64,000 nucleotides of DNA from Streptomyces sp. TG1A-60 (GCF_037201975.1 NZ_CP147520.1:1488001-1552000); one strand, 5' to 3'. Counted from the stretch's first letter, positions 15,546 through 23,627 are shown. The notes: a model not told the origin generated them from the sequence alone. A program made the numbers and translations.

Positions 15546-16249
15546 GCGTCTTCGTCCTGCTCCACGGGGCCTGGCACGGCGGCTGGGTGTGGCAGCGCGT
15601 GGCACCGGCGCTGCGTGCGGCCGGGCACGAGGTGCACACCCCCACCCTGAGCGGGGTGAGCGACCGCGCCCACCTGCTGAGCCCGCAGACCGGGCTCAGC
15701 ACGCACATCCAGGACGTCGTGGCACTGATCGAGGCCCATGACGCCCGGGACGTCGTGCTCGTCGGGCACAGTTACGCCGGCCAGGTCGTCACCGGGGTCG
15801 CGGACCGGATCCCGGGCCGGCTGGCCAGGCGGGTCCACCTCGACGCCTTCGTCGGCGACGACGGTGACGCGGCGATCGACCTGCTTCCCGAACGCATCGC
15901 CGGGCACTACCGGGAGTCCGTCGCCGGACCCGGATTCGGCTGGCTCGTGCCGGTGCGCTCACTGAGCGTGCTCGGCGTCGAGGAACAGGCGGATCTCGAC
16001 TGGCTCTGCCCCCGGCTGACCCCGCATCCGTGGCTGACCTACACCGAACCGCTGCGGCTGACCGGCAGGGCCGACCAGGTCCCCGGTGCCTTCGTCGAGT
16101 GCACCGACTGGATGCGGGTGTTCACCCCGCACGCCGAACGGGCCGCCGCCCGTGGCTGGCCGGTCCACGAGCTCGCCACCGGCCACGAGGCCATGGTCAC
16201 CGCCCCGGGCCGACTGGCCGAACTGCTGCTGGAGATCGCCGCAGCCTGA
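15542..16249 (+). CDS. alpha/beta hydrolase
   Basis: A 235-residue alpha/beta hydrolase of the salicylate-esterase/hydroxynitrile-lyase-like group. The oxyanion segment is LLHGAWHGGWVW at the N-terminus, the nucleophile elbow is GHSYAG (Ser77), and the catalytic His is in ATGHEAM near the C-terminus. It overlaps the oxygenase gene by four bases (ATGA), so it is part of the same operon. In this setting it could hydrolyse an aromatic ester entering the pathway, or 2-pyrone-4,6-dicarboxylate (a lactone) in place of the LigI amidohydrolase, which is absent. The second role is inference from the gap in the pathway. Confidence 0.88.
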   Translation: MSVFVLLHGAWHGGWVWQRVAPALRAAGHEVHTPTLSGVSDRAHLLSPQTGLSTHIQDVVALIEAHDARDVVLVGHSYAGQVVTGVADRIPGRLARRVHLDAFVGDDGDAAIDLLPERIAGHYRESVAGPGFGWLVPVRSLSVLGVEEQADLDWLCPRLTPHPWLTYTEPLRLTGRADQVPGAFVECTDWMRVFTPHAERAAARGWPVHELATGHEAMVTAPGRLAELLLEIAAA

Positions 16250-16267
16250 CCCGTGAAGGGACGCCCC

Positions 16268-16549
16268 GTGGAATTCCTCGTCCGCACCGAGAACACGCTG
16301 CCCCCGGACACCCCCGACGACGTACGCGCGTCCCTGCGCAAGGGCGAGCGCGAACGGGCCATGCGGCTCAGGGAGGCCGGAATCCTCAAGCGACTGTGGC
16401 GGGTTCCGGGCCGCAACGCGACCATCGGCCTGTACGAGGCGGCCGATCCGGCGGAACTGCACGACGCGTTGGCCTCCCTGCCCATGTGGAAGTGGATGGA
16501 CATCACCGTCGAGGCGCTCGCCACCCATCCGCAGGAGAAGGCGCCGTGA
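16268..16549 (+). CDS. muconolactone isomerase-family protein (CatC fold)
   Basis: A 93-residue protein matching the muconolactone delta-isomerase family over its full length: EFLVRTENTLP at the start, RLREAGILKRLWRVPG in the middle and WKWMDITVEALATHP at the end. GTG 16268 is chosen because AAGGGA lies six bases before it and relatives start at this strand. CatC enzymes move a double bond in a lactone during beta-ketoadipate breakdown, but no other catechol-branch gene is here. In this cluster a role in tautomerising 4-oxalomesaconate (the GalD or LigU step, otherwise missing) is attractive but unproven. The stop overlaps the next start (GTGA). Confidence 0.85.
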   Translation: MEFLVRTENTLPPDTPDDVRASLRKGERERAMRLREAGILKRLWRVPGRNATIGLYEAADPAELHDALASLPMWKWMDITVEALATHPQEKAP

Positions 16550-17292
16550 CCGCGGGCCCTGACGGCCGGAGCCCACGGGTCGCGGTGGTCACGGGCGCCG
16601 CCGGCGGCCTGGGGCTCGCCGTCGCCCGCAGACTGGCCGGGGACGGATTCACGGTCGCCGCCCTGGACATCGCCGAACCCGACGACACGGACGCCATCGC
16701 GGGCGTCCGGACCTGGCGTTGCGACGTCCGAGATCCCGCCGCGACCCGCCGGGCCGTGGCGGAGATCGCCGAGGCGTACGGCGGGGTCGACGTCCTCGTC
16801 AACAACGCCGGACTGCTCTCCGGCCGGGCTCCGCTGCTGGACACGACCCCGGAGGAACTGCACCGCTTCTTCGCCGTCAACGCCGTCGGCCCGCTGCTCA
16901 TGGTGCAGGCGTGCGTGCCCTGGCTGAGCGCGAGCCCGCACCGGGGGCGGGTGATCAATGTCGCGTCCCGCACCTTCTTCACCGGAGCGCCGGGACAGAT
17001 CGCCTACGTGGCCAGCAAGGGCGCACTCATCGGCATGACCCGGGTGATGGCCCGCGAACTGGGCGAGCACCGGATCACCGTCAACTCGGTGGCACCCGCG
17101 CAGGTGGCCACCCCGGGCACCCGGGCGCACTCCGGCGACGAGGTGTTCGCCGCGACCATGCGCCGACAGGCGATCGAGGAGTTCGTCACCCCTGACCACT
17201 TCGCGGGGCTCGTCTCCCTTCTCGCGTCCCCCGACGCGGTCATGGTCACCGGCCAGACACTCGTCTGCGACGGCGGCGGACTCCTGCACTGA
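16546..17292 (+). CDS. short-chain dehydrogenase/reductase
   Basis: A 248-residue classical SDR: cofactor motif TGAAGGLG at residues 16-23, NNAG near 86, active-site YVASK, and C-terminal VTGQTLVCDGGG. Asp at the end of the second strand (ALDIAEP) favours NAD(H). GTG at 16546 overlaps the isomerase stop, so it belongs to the operon. In LigAB pathways the ring-cleavage product of protocatechuate is oxidised by LigC, a Gfo/Idh-family enzyme not present here; this SDR could fill that step. It could also oxidise an aromatic alcohol or diol. Substrate is not decided by the sequence. Confidence 0.9.
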   Translation: MTAGPDGRSPRVAVVTGAAGGLGLAVARRLAGDGFTVAALDIAEPDDTDAIAGVRTWRCDVRDPAATRRAVAEIAEAYGGVDVLVNNAGLLSGRAPLLDTTPEELHRFFAVNAVGPLLMVQACVPWLSASPHRGRVINVASRTFFTGAPGQIAYVASKGALIGMTRVMARELGEHRITVNSVAPAQVATPGTRAHSGDEVFAATMRRQAIEEFVTPDHFAGLVSLLASPDAVMVTGQTLVCDGGGLLH

Positions 17293-17324
17293 CCGGCGAC
17301 ACCACGGGAGAGGAGAGGAACGAA

Positions 17325-17681
17325 ATGAACGGCATCACACCCCGGGTCCCCGGCACCTACGTCTTCGACGCGGCGGAAGGCCGACGCGGCCGGGCACTGA
17401 ACCGGCTCTGCGGATCGCTCAAGGAGGCCGGGAACCGGGAGAGGTTCAAAGCCGACGAAGGGGCGTACTGCGAGGCGTACGGGCTCACGGCCCGGCAGCG
17501 GGACGCCGTCCTGCGGCGGGACTGGAACCTGATGATGGAGCTGGGCGGCTCCATCTTCTACGTCTTCAAGCTCGCCATGGTCGACCAGAGGTCCATGCAG
17601 TACCTCGGCGGGGTGTTCACCGGCATGACCACCGAGGAGTTCGCGCAGGCGCTGAAAGCGGGAGGGCGGAACTTTGGCTGA
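17325..17681 (+). CDS. ligA: protocatechuate 4,5-dioxygenase alpha subunit (LigA type)
   Basis: A 118-residue helical subunit that matches LigA of Sphingobium: PGTYVFDA, then NRERFKADEGAYCEAYGL, RRDWNLMMELGG and GMTTEEFAQALKAGGR. LigA covers the active site of the beta subunit in the (alpha-beta)2 extradiol dioxygenase. The ATG at 17325 has GAGAGGAG upstream. Its stop lies inside the start of the beta-subunit gene, an eight-base overlap that will couple synthesis of the two subunits. It lacks the last 20 or so residues of the Sphingobium protein, which are not needed for the fold. Confidence 0.92.
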   Translation: MNGITPRVPGTYVFDAAEGRRGRALNRLCGSLKEAGNRERFKADEGAYCEAYGLTARQRDAVLRRDWNLMMELGGSIFYVFKLAMVDQRSMQYLGGVFTGMTTEEFAQALKAGGRNFG

Positions 17682-18522
17682 GGTGATATGGGGTCTGGCC
17701 ACCTCGCACGTGCCGTCGATCGGTGCGGCCATGGACCGCGGGAAGACCGAGGACCCCTACTGGAAGCCGTTGTTCGACGGATACACGCCGGCCCGGGAGT
17801 GGATGGCCCGGCACACGCCCGACATCGCGGTAGTCGTCTACAACGACCACGCCAACGCCGTCGACATGAGCGTCACCCCGACCTTCGCGCTCGGGACGGC
17901 GGAGACGTACCGCGTGGCCGACGAGGGGTGGGGAAGCCGGCCCGTGCCGGCCGTCCCGGGCGCCCCGGAGTTCGCCGACCATCTCGTCAAGAGCCTGATC
18001 GACTCCTCCTTCGACCTGACCGTCTTCCAGGAACTCGACGTGGACCACGGCCTGACCGTTCCGTTGTCGGTGTACTGCCCGGACCCCGGCGAACGCTGGC
18101 CGTGCGCGGTGGTCCCCCTCCTGGTGAACGTCATCCAGTACCCGCAGCCCACCGCCGCGCGGTGCCTGGCCCTCGGTCACGCGCTCGGCGCGGCGATCCG
18201 CTCCTTCCCCGAGGACCTCAAGGTGGCCGTCTTCGGCACCGGGGGCATGTCGCACCAGCTCGCGGGCGCCCGTGCGGGGCTGATCAACCAGGACTTCGAC
18301 CGGATGTTCCTGCACGCGATCGAGGACGAGCCCGAGAAGCTGGCCGCACTCACGCGGGAGGAGTACATCCGTGAGGCCGGCTCCGAGGGCATCGAGCTGA
18401 TCATGTGGCTGATCATGCGCGGCGCGCTGGGTTCCCGGATCCGACGCGTGCACGAGACCTACCACGTGCCCGCGTCGAACACCGCGGCCGGGATGGTGCT
18501 GTTCGAGAACCTGAGCGGCTGA
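17674..18522 (+). CDS. ligB: protocatechuate/gallate 4,5-dioxygenase beta subunit (LigB type)
   Basis: A 282-residue class III extradiol dioxygenase. Iron ligands and catalytic residues of LigB are kept: His11 (ATSHVPSIG), His in YNDHANA, the catalytic His in GTGGMSHQLAG and Glu in EGIELIMWLIMRGAL. The enzyme opens the ring of protocatechuate between C4 and C5, and LigAB enzymes also accept gallate and 3-O-methylgallate. TTG at 17674 is chosen because LAEVIWGLATSH aligns with the start of LigB and it overlaps ligA by eight bases. It ends the plus-strand operon. Whether the main substrate is protocatechuate or gallate is open; see the findings. Confidence 0.93.
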   Translation: MAEVIWGLATSHVPSIGAAMDRGKTEDPYWKPLFDGYTPAREWMARHTPDIAVVVYNDHANAVDMSVTPTFALGTAETYRVADEGWGSRPVPAVPGAPEFADHLVKSLIDSSFDLTVFQELDVDHGLTVPLSVYCPDPGERWPCAVVPLLVNVIQYPQPTAARCLALGHALGAAIRSFPEDLKVAVFGTGGMSHQLAGARAGLINQDFDRMFLHAIEDEPEKLAALTREEYIREAGSEGIELIMWLIMRGALGSRIRRVHETYHVPASNTAAGMVLFENLSG

Positions 18523-18735
18523 AGCACCGTCGGCCCAGCTCGGCCAGTGCCCGCGCTGCGGGGGCCACATGGCGCTCGATCCACATGGCGGGGGCGCCGT
18601 CCGGGGGTGTGACGACGGCCTCGTCGATGCCCGGCGCGGCGTACCCGCTCATCGCTGCGGGGCTGCCGCCGGGGTCCATGGACAGGACGGTCTCGCGGGT
18701 GGCGGCGTAGTCGCGGCCGACGTCGTCGCACCGGT
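18523..18735 (-). pseudogene. luciferase-like (LLM) oxidoreductase C-terminal remnant
   Basis: The minus strand reads CDDVGRDYAATRETVLSMDP, then a shortened middle, GIDEAVVTPPDGAPAMWIER and HVAPAARALAELG. This is the shape of the C-terminal end of F420-dependent LLM enzymes (a GRDY-TIRKTV motif, a GIDEV-V-PP strand, and a final APAARALAELG helix) with internal deletions and no N-terminal barrel. The rest of the 383-base gap up to 18905 holds only the promoter of the YceI gene. Confidence 0.5.
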
Positions 18736-18861
18736 CGCGGCCGGCTCGGGAACTGGGGCGGCCGGGCCGTCCGGGTGGCCGAAGCGGGGGGATGTGTTTC
18801 TGACGCGGCCCGCCCGAAGGGCCCACCGCGGGGCAAGCTCCAGGGCGACGCGCGAGGCAAT

Positions 18862-18890
18862 ACTTGAAACTTCAGTTGAAATACTCAAAT
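18862..18890. promoter_or_regulatory. AT-rich operator/promoter before the YceI gene
   Basis: An AT-rich patch with nested repeats (TTGAAACTTCAGTTGAAA, then TACTCAAAT) stands out from the surrounding DNA 16-44 bases before the ATG. TTCAGTTGAA has perfect 4-bp arms. This form is common for MarR-type operators upstream of YceI genes, but no regulator gene is adjacent. Confidence 0.45.
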
Positions 18891-18905
18891 ACTTAGGGAG
18901 ACACC

Positions 18906-19628
18906 ATGGCAGGCAGCATCCGCAGGCACTGGAAGCGCTGGCTCATCGCGGGCGTGGCCACCGCCGCCGTGCTGGGCACGGCGGGCCCGTACGTCTACAT
19001 CAACCACATCCAGGACAAGCCGCCGGCCGCCCTCTCCCTGGACAGCCCTCCGGGGTCGGACTCCTCCGGCAGCTCCTCCGCCTCCGGGGATCAGGCCGCG
19101 CAGGAGGGTGTCGAGGGCGCCTGGCGGGTGGGCAGCGGCTCCCAGGCCGGCTACCGCGTCGACGAGGTCCTCTTCGGGCAGAACGTCACGGCGGTGGGCC
19201 GGACCGAGGAGGTCACCGGTGAGCTGGAGATCGAGGGCAGCCGGGCCGTCAGCGGATCGTTCACCGTCGACCTGGCCTCGGTGAAGAGCGACTCCGACCA
19301 GCGCGACGGCCAGTTCCGCGGCCGGGTCATGAACACCGAGCAGTACCCGGAGGCCACCTTCGAGCTCACCGAGCCCGTCGACTTCGGCTCGACGCCGGAG
19401 GTGGGCGAGCAGGTCAGCGCCGAGGCCACGGGCGAGCTGACCGTCCACGGCGAGAGCAACTCAGTCTCCTTCGAACTCGAAGCCCAGCGCACCGCCGACG
19501 GCTTCCGCGTCAACGGCTCCATCCCCGTCACCTTCGCCGACTACGGCATCGACGCGCCCGACTTCGGCGGGATCGCGGTGGAGGACGAGGGAGACATCGA
19601 GTTCCTCCTCGCCTTCGACCGCGCCTGA
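18906..19628 (+). CDS. YceI family protein, membrane-anchored
   Basis: A 240-residue protein with a basic N-terminus and one membrane anchor or uncleaved signal (about residues 12-33). A Gly/Ser-rich linker (about 44-64) leads to a YceI lipocalin-like beta-barrel from about residue 70 (GAWRVGSGSQAGYRVDEV, later DQRDGQFRGRVMNTEQYPEATF). YceI proteins bind isoprenoid or other amphiphilic lipids outside the membrane and are often stress-induced. AGGGAG precedes the ATG. An AT-rich repeat region just upstream suggests regulation by a MarR-type repressor encoded elsewhere. Confidence 0.9.
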   Translation: MAGSIRRHWKRWLIAGVATAAVLGTAGPYVYINHIQDKPPAALSLDSPPGSDSSGSSSASGDQAAQEGVEGAWRVGSGSQAGYRVDEVLFGQNVTAVGRTEEVTGELEIEGSRAVSGSFTVDLASVKSDSDQRDGQFRGRVMNTEQYPEATFELTEPVDFGSTPEVGEQVSAEATGELTVHGESNSVSFELEAQRTADGFRVNGSIPVTFADYGIDAPDFGGIAVEDEGDIEFLLAFDRA

Positions 19629-19720
19629 CCCGCACCCGGGCGCCCGCGCACTCCGCCCGGTCCCGCACCTGACACCCATCGGCGCATGCGCCGCCATCCG
19701 CACACTCTGGAGAAGATCCC

Positions 19721-20689
19721 ATGAACAGCACCACCCGGCTGCCCCGCAGGGCCATAGCCACCCTCCTCGCCGCCGCGAGCGTCGCAGCCGTGGCCGGCTT
19801 CGCACCCGCCGCCACCGCCTCCCCACCGGCCCCGAGCGGCCAGAGCATCGGCCTCGACGCCTCGCACACGAGTCCCGCCACGCAGGAGCGCAACAAGCGC
19901 GTCGCCGTCCACGTCCTCACCCAGCTCTTCGAGGAGGGCAACCTCAAGGTCGCCGACCGCTACATCCGCGAGAACTACATCCAGCACAACCCCGTCGCCC
20001 CCGACGGCCGGGAATCGATCAAGAGCTTCATCCGCGACTGGACCGCCCGGTACCCGGACCACAAGTACAACATCAAGCGGGTACTCGCCCAGGGCAACCT
20101 GGTTCTGGTGCACGCCAACCCGGTCTACGAACCCGGCACCCGCGGGGTGGCCGTGGTCGACATCTTCCGCTTCGACAAGCAGGGCATGATCGCCGAGCAC
20201 TGGGACACCGTCCAGGACGTGCCACCGACCACCGTCAACGGCAACGACATGTTCGGCACGATCAGCAACCCGCACACCGACCAGCCGAGCGGCCCCCGCT
20301 GGAAGACACCCCTCAGCGAGAAGATCGCCACCCGTTACTTCGACACCCTCCTCGTCGACAAGAACCCCGATGCCGTCAGGTACCTCGCGCCGGAGTACTA
20401 CCAGCACAACCCGACCATCCCCAGCGGCTCGGCCGGCCTGCGTGAGCAGTTCACCGACTTCTTCCGCCAGTTCCCGAACCTGATCGTGGAACGCAAGCGC
20501 GTCATCGCCGACAAGGACTACGTCGCCATCCACGCCCACTACCGCCTCAGCCCCGAGGACCTCGGCCAGTCCGTCGTGGACATCTTCCGCGTCGCGAAGC
20601 AGAAGAACGGCGAGCTCAAGATCATCGAGCACTGGGACGTCGTCCAGGACGTCCCCGCCACCTCCGCCAACGACAACACGATGTTCTGA
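19721..20689 (+). CDS. secreted protein with two SnoaL-like domains
   Basis: A 322-residue protein with a signal peptide (basic start, hydrophobic core, cleavage after about residue 34, ATASPP). Two NTF2/SnoaL-like domains follow, each with the same end: YIQHNPVAPDG then FDKQGMIAEHWDTVQDVP in the first, YYQHNPTIPSG then IIEHWDVVQDVP in the second. Proteins of this kind act as polyketide cyclases or unknown extracellular enzymes; the duplicated Asp/His-bearing cone in each half suggests both could be active. It stands alone, with a strong terminator behind it. Confidence 0.85.
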   Translation: MNSTTRLPRRAIATLLAAASVAAVAGFAPAATASPPAPSGQSIGLDASHTSPATQERNKRVAVHVLTQLFEEGNLKVADRYIRENYIQHNPVAPDGRESIKSFIRDWTARYPDHKYNIKRVLAQGNLVLVHANPVYEPGTRGVAVVDIFRFDKQGMIAEHWDTVQDVPPTTVNGNDMFGTISNPHTDQPSGPRWKTPLSEKIATRYFDTLLVDKNPDAVRYLAPEYYQHNPTIPSGSAGLREQFTDFFRQFPNLIVERKRVIADKDYVAIHAHYRLSPEDLGQSVVDIFRVAKQKNGELKIIEHWDVVQDVPATSANDNTMF

Positions 20690-20710
20690 CCCCCTCCGGA
20701 CTGCCGAACG

Positions 20711-20752
20711 CACCGCGTGGCCTGTCACCTGTGAGTGACGGGCCACGCGGTG
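20711..20752 (+). terminator. rho-independent-like terminator after the SnoaL-like gene
   Basis: An 18-bp stem (CACCGCGTGGCCTGTCAC pairing with GTGACGGGCCACGCGGTG, one G-T mismatch) encloses a six-base loop CTGTGA. No T-run follows, as is normal in Streptomyces. It begins 21 bases after the stop codon. Confidence 0.8.
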
Positions 20753-20762
20753 CACAGGGCTT

Positions 20763-20852
20763 GATTTACGACTCAACCATGCGTTCTCGAACCCCTACAC
20801 CTACAGCGAGTACCGCGGCGAAGGCGTCGCGGCGCAGCACGAGGAGGCGTAG
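20763..20852 (+). pseudogene. C-terminal tail of an unidentified gene
   Basis: A reading frame without a start ends at the TAG at 20850-20852, and its last residues read NHAFSNPYTYSEYRGEGVAA followed by QHEEA. It stops three bases before the CaiB start, just as the preceding gene of an operon would. It begins directly behind the terminator at 20711-20752, so the body of the gene has been lost. I do not recognise the family. Confidence 0.35.
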
Positions 20853-20855
20853 CCC

Positions 20856-21411
20856 ATGGACGGCGGTTCACCCGCGCCACGCGGGCCCCTGGACGGGCTG
20901 CTGGTCGCGGACTTCTCCCGCAACCTGGCGGGCCCGTACGCGACCATGCTGCTGGCCGACCTCGGGGCCGACGTGGTGAAGGTCGGAGGGCCGGACGGGG
21001 ACGACACCCGCACCTGGACGCCCCCGGCACGCGACGGTGTCTCGACCTACTACCTGGGAATCAACAGCGGGAAACGGTCGATCGCGCTCGACTTCCGCGA
21101 CGACACCGACGCGCGGCTGGCCCGGGAACTGGCGCGGCGCGCGGACGTCGTGATCGAGAACTTCAAACCCGGCGGGCTGGCCAGGTACGGCCTGGACCAC
21201 TCCTCGGTGAGCGCCGTGAACCCGGGCGTGGTGTATGCCTCGATCAGCGGTTTCGGCGCCGGGCCCGGCCGGAAGGTCCCCGGGTACGACCTGATGGTGC
21301 AGGCGATCTCCGGGTTGATGAGCCTCACCGGTGGTCCGGACGGGCCGCCGTACCGGGCGGGCATCTCGGTCTTCGACGTGCTGGCGGGCAACCACGCCGC
21401 CATCGGCACCG
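20856..21411 (+). pseudogene. CaiB/BaiF CoA-transferase, N-terminal half only
   Basis: ATG 20856 opens a normal class III CoA-transferase: GLLVADFSRNLAGPYATMLL, ADLGADVVKV, NSGKRSIALDFR, then NFKPGGLARYGLD, SISGFG and DLMVQAISGLMSLTG. The nucleophilic Asp region is entered (PGYDLMVQ), but the protein breaks off after ISVFDVLAGNHAAIGTG, about 185 of 390 residues. From 21412 the DNA belongs to an AraC-type regulator in another frame. The product would lack the second domain and cannot form the interlocked active dimer. Confidence 0.8.
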
Positions 21412-21637
21412 GCGTTCGCGCGCCAGTTCAAGACCGTGGTCGGCCTCACCCCCCTCGCCTATCTCTCGCGGGTACGGATCGACCTGGCCGCCCGGCTGCT
21501 CCGCGACACCGGCGACCCGGTCGGCGACATCGCCCGAGGTCGGCTACAGCTCCGAGTTCGCCTTCTCCCGGGCCTTCTCCCGCGAACACGGCATCGCGCC
21601 CGGCCGCTACCGCCGTTCGGCGGCGGCCCACGCGTGA
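21412..21637 (+). pseudogene. AraC-family regulator, C-terminal fragment with frameshift
   Basis: Directly after the CaiB break the DNA encodes the AraC DNA-binding domain: FARQFKTVVGLTPLAYLSRV, then IDLAARLLRDTGDPVGDIAR. A one-base loss near 21534 shifts the frame, and it resumes as VGYSSEFAFSRAFSREHG, then IAPGRYRRSAAAHA and stop at 21635-21637. No N-terminal part exists. The abrupt join of two unrelated genes points to an illegitimate deletion. Confidence 0.8.
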
Positions 21638-21687
21638 CGAGGCGATCAAGGGCATCCGCGTGCGGCGGACGTGACCGGTCGGTGGTG

Positions 21688-22851
21688 TCAGTCCGGCTTG
21701 CGTAGCGGGAGGTCCGCGCGGACCTCCCAGCCGTGCCCGGCCCGTGGCCCCGCGTGCAGGGTGCCGCCCACGGTGGTCACGCGTTCCGTCAGGCCGACGA
21801 GGCCGAAGCCGCCGCCGTGCGCCGCGTCCGGGAGCTGGGTGCCGCCGCGGCCGTCGTCCGCCACGGTGACCGTCAGCCGCCGGTCCTCGCACCGCAGACC
21901 GACGCCGATCTCCGTCGCGTCGGCCGCATGCCGCCGGATGTTGGTCAGGGCCTCCTGGACGACCCGGAAGGCAGCCGCCTGCACCTCGTGCGGGAGGTCG
22001 TCGCGGACGGACGGGTCACGGTGGAGCGTGACCTGGTGGATCGGGCTCGCGAAGCCCTGGATCAGGTCGGTGATCCCTGCGAGGTCGCCCACGGGCCGCA
22101 GGTCGGCCGCCTCCGGCCCGGCGTGGCGCAGCACGCCCACGGTGCGGCGCATGGACGCCAGGGCCTCGGTGGCGGCGCGTTCGATACCGGCCAGGACCGG
22201 ATCGAGGCCGTCGGTGTGGGAGGCGGCCATCATGCGCGCCATCTGCGTCTGCACGAGAATCCCGGTGACGTGGTGGGCGACGAAGTCGTGCAGGTCGGCG
22301 GCGATGGCCACGCGCTCGGCACGGCGGGTCTCGGCCACCGCGGTCGCCCTGCGGTACTCCCGCCAGCGCAGATAGCCGGCGAGTCCGGTGACCGGGATGA
22401 CGACCCAGAGCAGGCCGAGCAGCAAGTAGGCCACTGATTCCTCGCGCAGACCGAGATAGCCCATCGGCAGGACGAGCCCGGCGACCGCGTCGAGCGCGCC
22501 GCACGCCACGGCCTGCCGTAGGGGGAGACGCCGTACGGCGAGGAACGCCAGGCACAGCAGGATCACGCTCTCGCCGGGGCCGAACAGACGGCCGTGGCCG
22601 GTCAGCGCCATCCCGACCGTGAGGGCCAGGGACACGACGGCGGGCACCGCGGTGCGGACCTGGAGCGTGAGCCACACGGGCCGGCGGTCGGCCGGCCACA
22701 GGAGGGCGGCGAGGCCGACGGCGAGCACGACCAGGGACGGCTCGATGCTGCGGCCCTGTGCGCCCGACAGGGCGAGGTCGCCGACACACAGCGCGAGCAG
22801 GGCGCCGACGCCGACGCCCCGGGCGCAGCCCCGAGGGGAAACGGATCTCAT
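21688..22851 (-). CDS. NarL-type sensor histidine kinase
   Basis: A 387-residue membrane kinase. Five or six hydrophobic segments fill residues 10-165; a HisKA_3 domain follows with its phospho-accepting His in AADLHDFVAHHVTG, and a HATPase_c domain closes the protein (N-box VVQEALTNIRRHA, G-box GGGFGLVGL). It is of the class common in Streptomyces near ABC exporters. No response regulator gene is adjacent, and the neighbouring FtsX-like permease is a remnant, so the kinase appears orphaned by decay of its locus. ATG 22851 is the only start giving the full membrane region. Confidence 0.9.
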   Translation of the reverse strand: MRSVSPRGCARGVGVGALLALCVGDLALSGAQGRSIEPSLVVLAVGLAALLWPADRRPVWLTLQVRTAVPAVVSLALTVGMALTGHGRLFGPGESVILLCLAFLAVRRLPLRQAVACGALDAVAGLVLPMGYLGLREESVAYLLLGLLWVVIPVTGLAGYLRWREYRRATAVAETRRAERVAIAADLHDFVAHHVTGILVQTQMARMMAASHTDGLDPVLAGIERAATEALASMRRTVGVLRHAGPEAADLRPVGDLAGITDLIQGFASPIHQVTLHRDPSVRDDLPHEVQAAAFRVVQEALTNIRRHAADATEIGVGLRCEDRRLTVTVADDGRGGTQLPDAAHGGGFGLVGLTERVTTVGGTLHAGPRAGHGWEVRADLPLRKPD

Positions 22852-23112
22852 GCGCTGACGGTAAGGCAGCCGCCCCGGCGCGGAGGATCGGCCGAACGGC
22901 CGAGAGAACCGGCCCCGGCGGCAGGGCCGATCTGGCCGTTCGGCCGATGCCGCCGCCCGCGCCCACCGGAGAGATTGGAATCACCCACCTCCCGATGCGA
23001 TGCGGAGTACTTCATGCAGCGAAATCCCCTTGTCCCGCCGGGTGCCGCGGTGGCGGCCGTGGCCGCCGGGCCCGGCACCCCCACGTACGCCATGAGCGGC
23101 ACCGAGGCTGCC

Positions 23113-23548
23113 GTTCACCCAGGACTACCCGAACGCCATGGACAACGTGCCCGTGGCCCGCCTCGGCGTGGTCAGCACCGCCACCCTGGCCGTGAGTTTC
23201 CTGGTCGCCGCCGTCTCCGCCGGTCTGACCGCCGCCGCGAGCGTCCTCGACCGGCGCCGCGTCTACGGTCTGCTGCGGCTGGCCGGTACTCCGCTGAAGA
23301 TGCTGGACCGGGTCCGCACGCGTGAGACGGCCCTTCCCCTGGGTGTCCTGGCCGGCGGCACCACCGCGATGGGCGCCTACGGCGCCTTCCAGGTCAACCA
23401 GCTGGCCGGCAGCACGATGAACACCTCCGGCGCGCTGCAACTGGCCGTCTGCGTGGTCGTGGGCACGCTGGCGGTGTTCGGCGCGATCGGCGCCAGCAGG
23501 CCGCTGCTGCGCAAGGTGACGGCGGAGCCGACCCAGACCGCGGACTGA
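23113..23548 (+). pseudogene. FtsX-like ABC permease, C-terminal remnant
   Basis: The frame encodes FTQDYPNAMDNVPVARLGVV and then three hydrophobic segments with the FtsX-type motif SVLDRRRVYGLLRLAGTP before the second one, ending LLRKVTAEPTQTAD. That is the last quarter of a MacB/FtsX-type exporter permease. Upstream, only scraps remain (a TYAMSGTEAAVH phrase in another frame at 23074-23110). An internal ATG at 23138 could still give a 136-residue membrane protein. It is divergent from a histidine kinase of the type that normally controls such exporters. Confidence 0.7.
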
Positions 23549-23564
23549 CGGCCCAGTCGGGTCG

Positions 23565-23612
23565 GCCGTCGCCGTCGCCGTCGCCGTCGCACGCACACAC
23601 GCACACACGCAC
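23565..23612. repeat. simple-sequence repeats
   Basis: Four copies of GCCGTC (23565-23588) run into nearly three copies of ACGCACAC (23591-23612). They lie in the gap behind the permease remnant and ahead of the SPW gene, and may be prone to slippage. Confidence 0.85.
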
Positions 23613-23627
23613 GGAAACTATTCGGTT

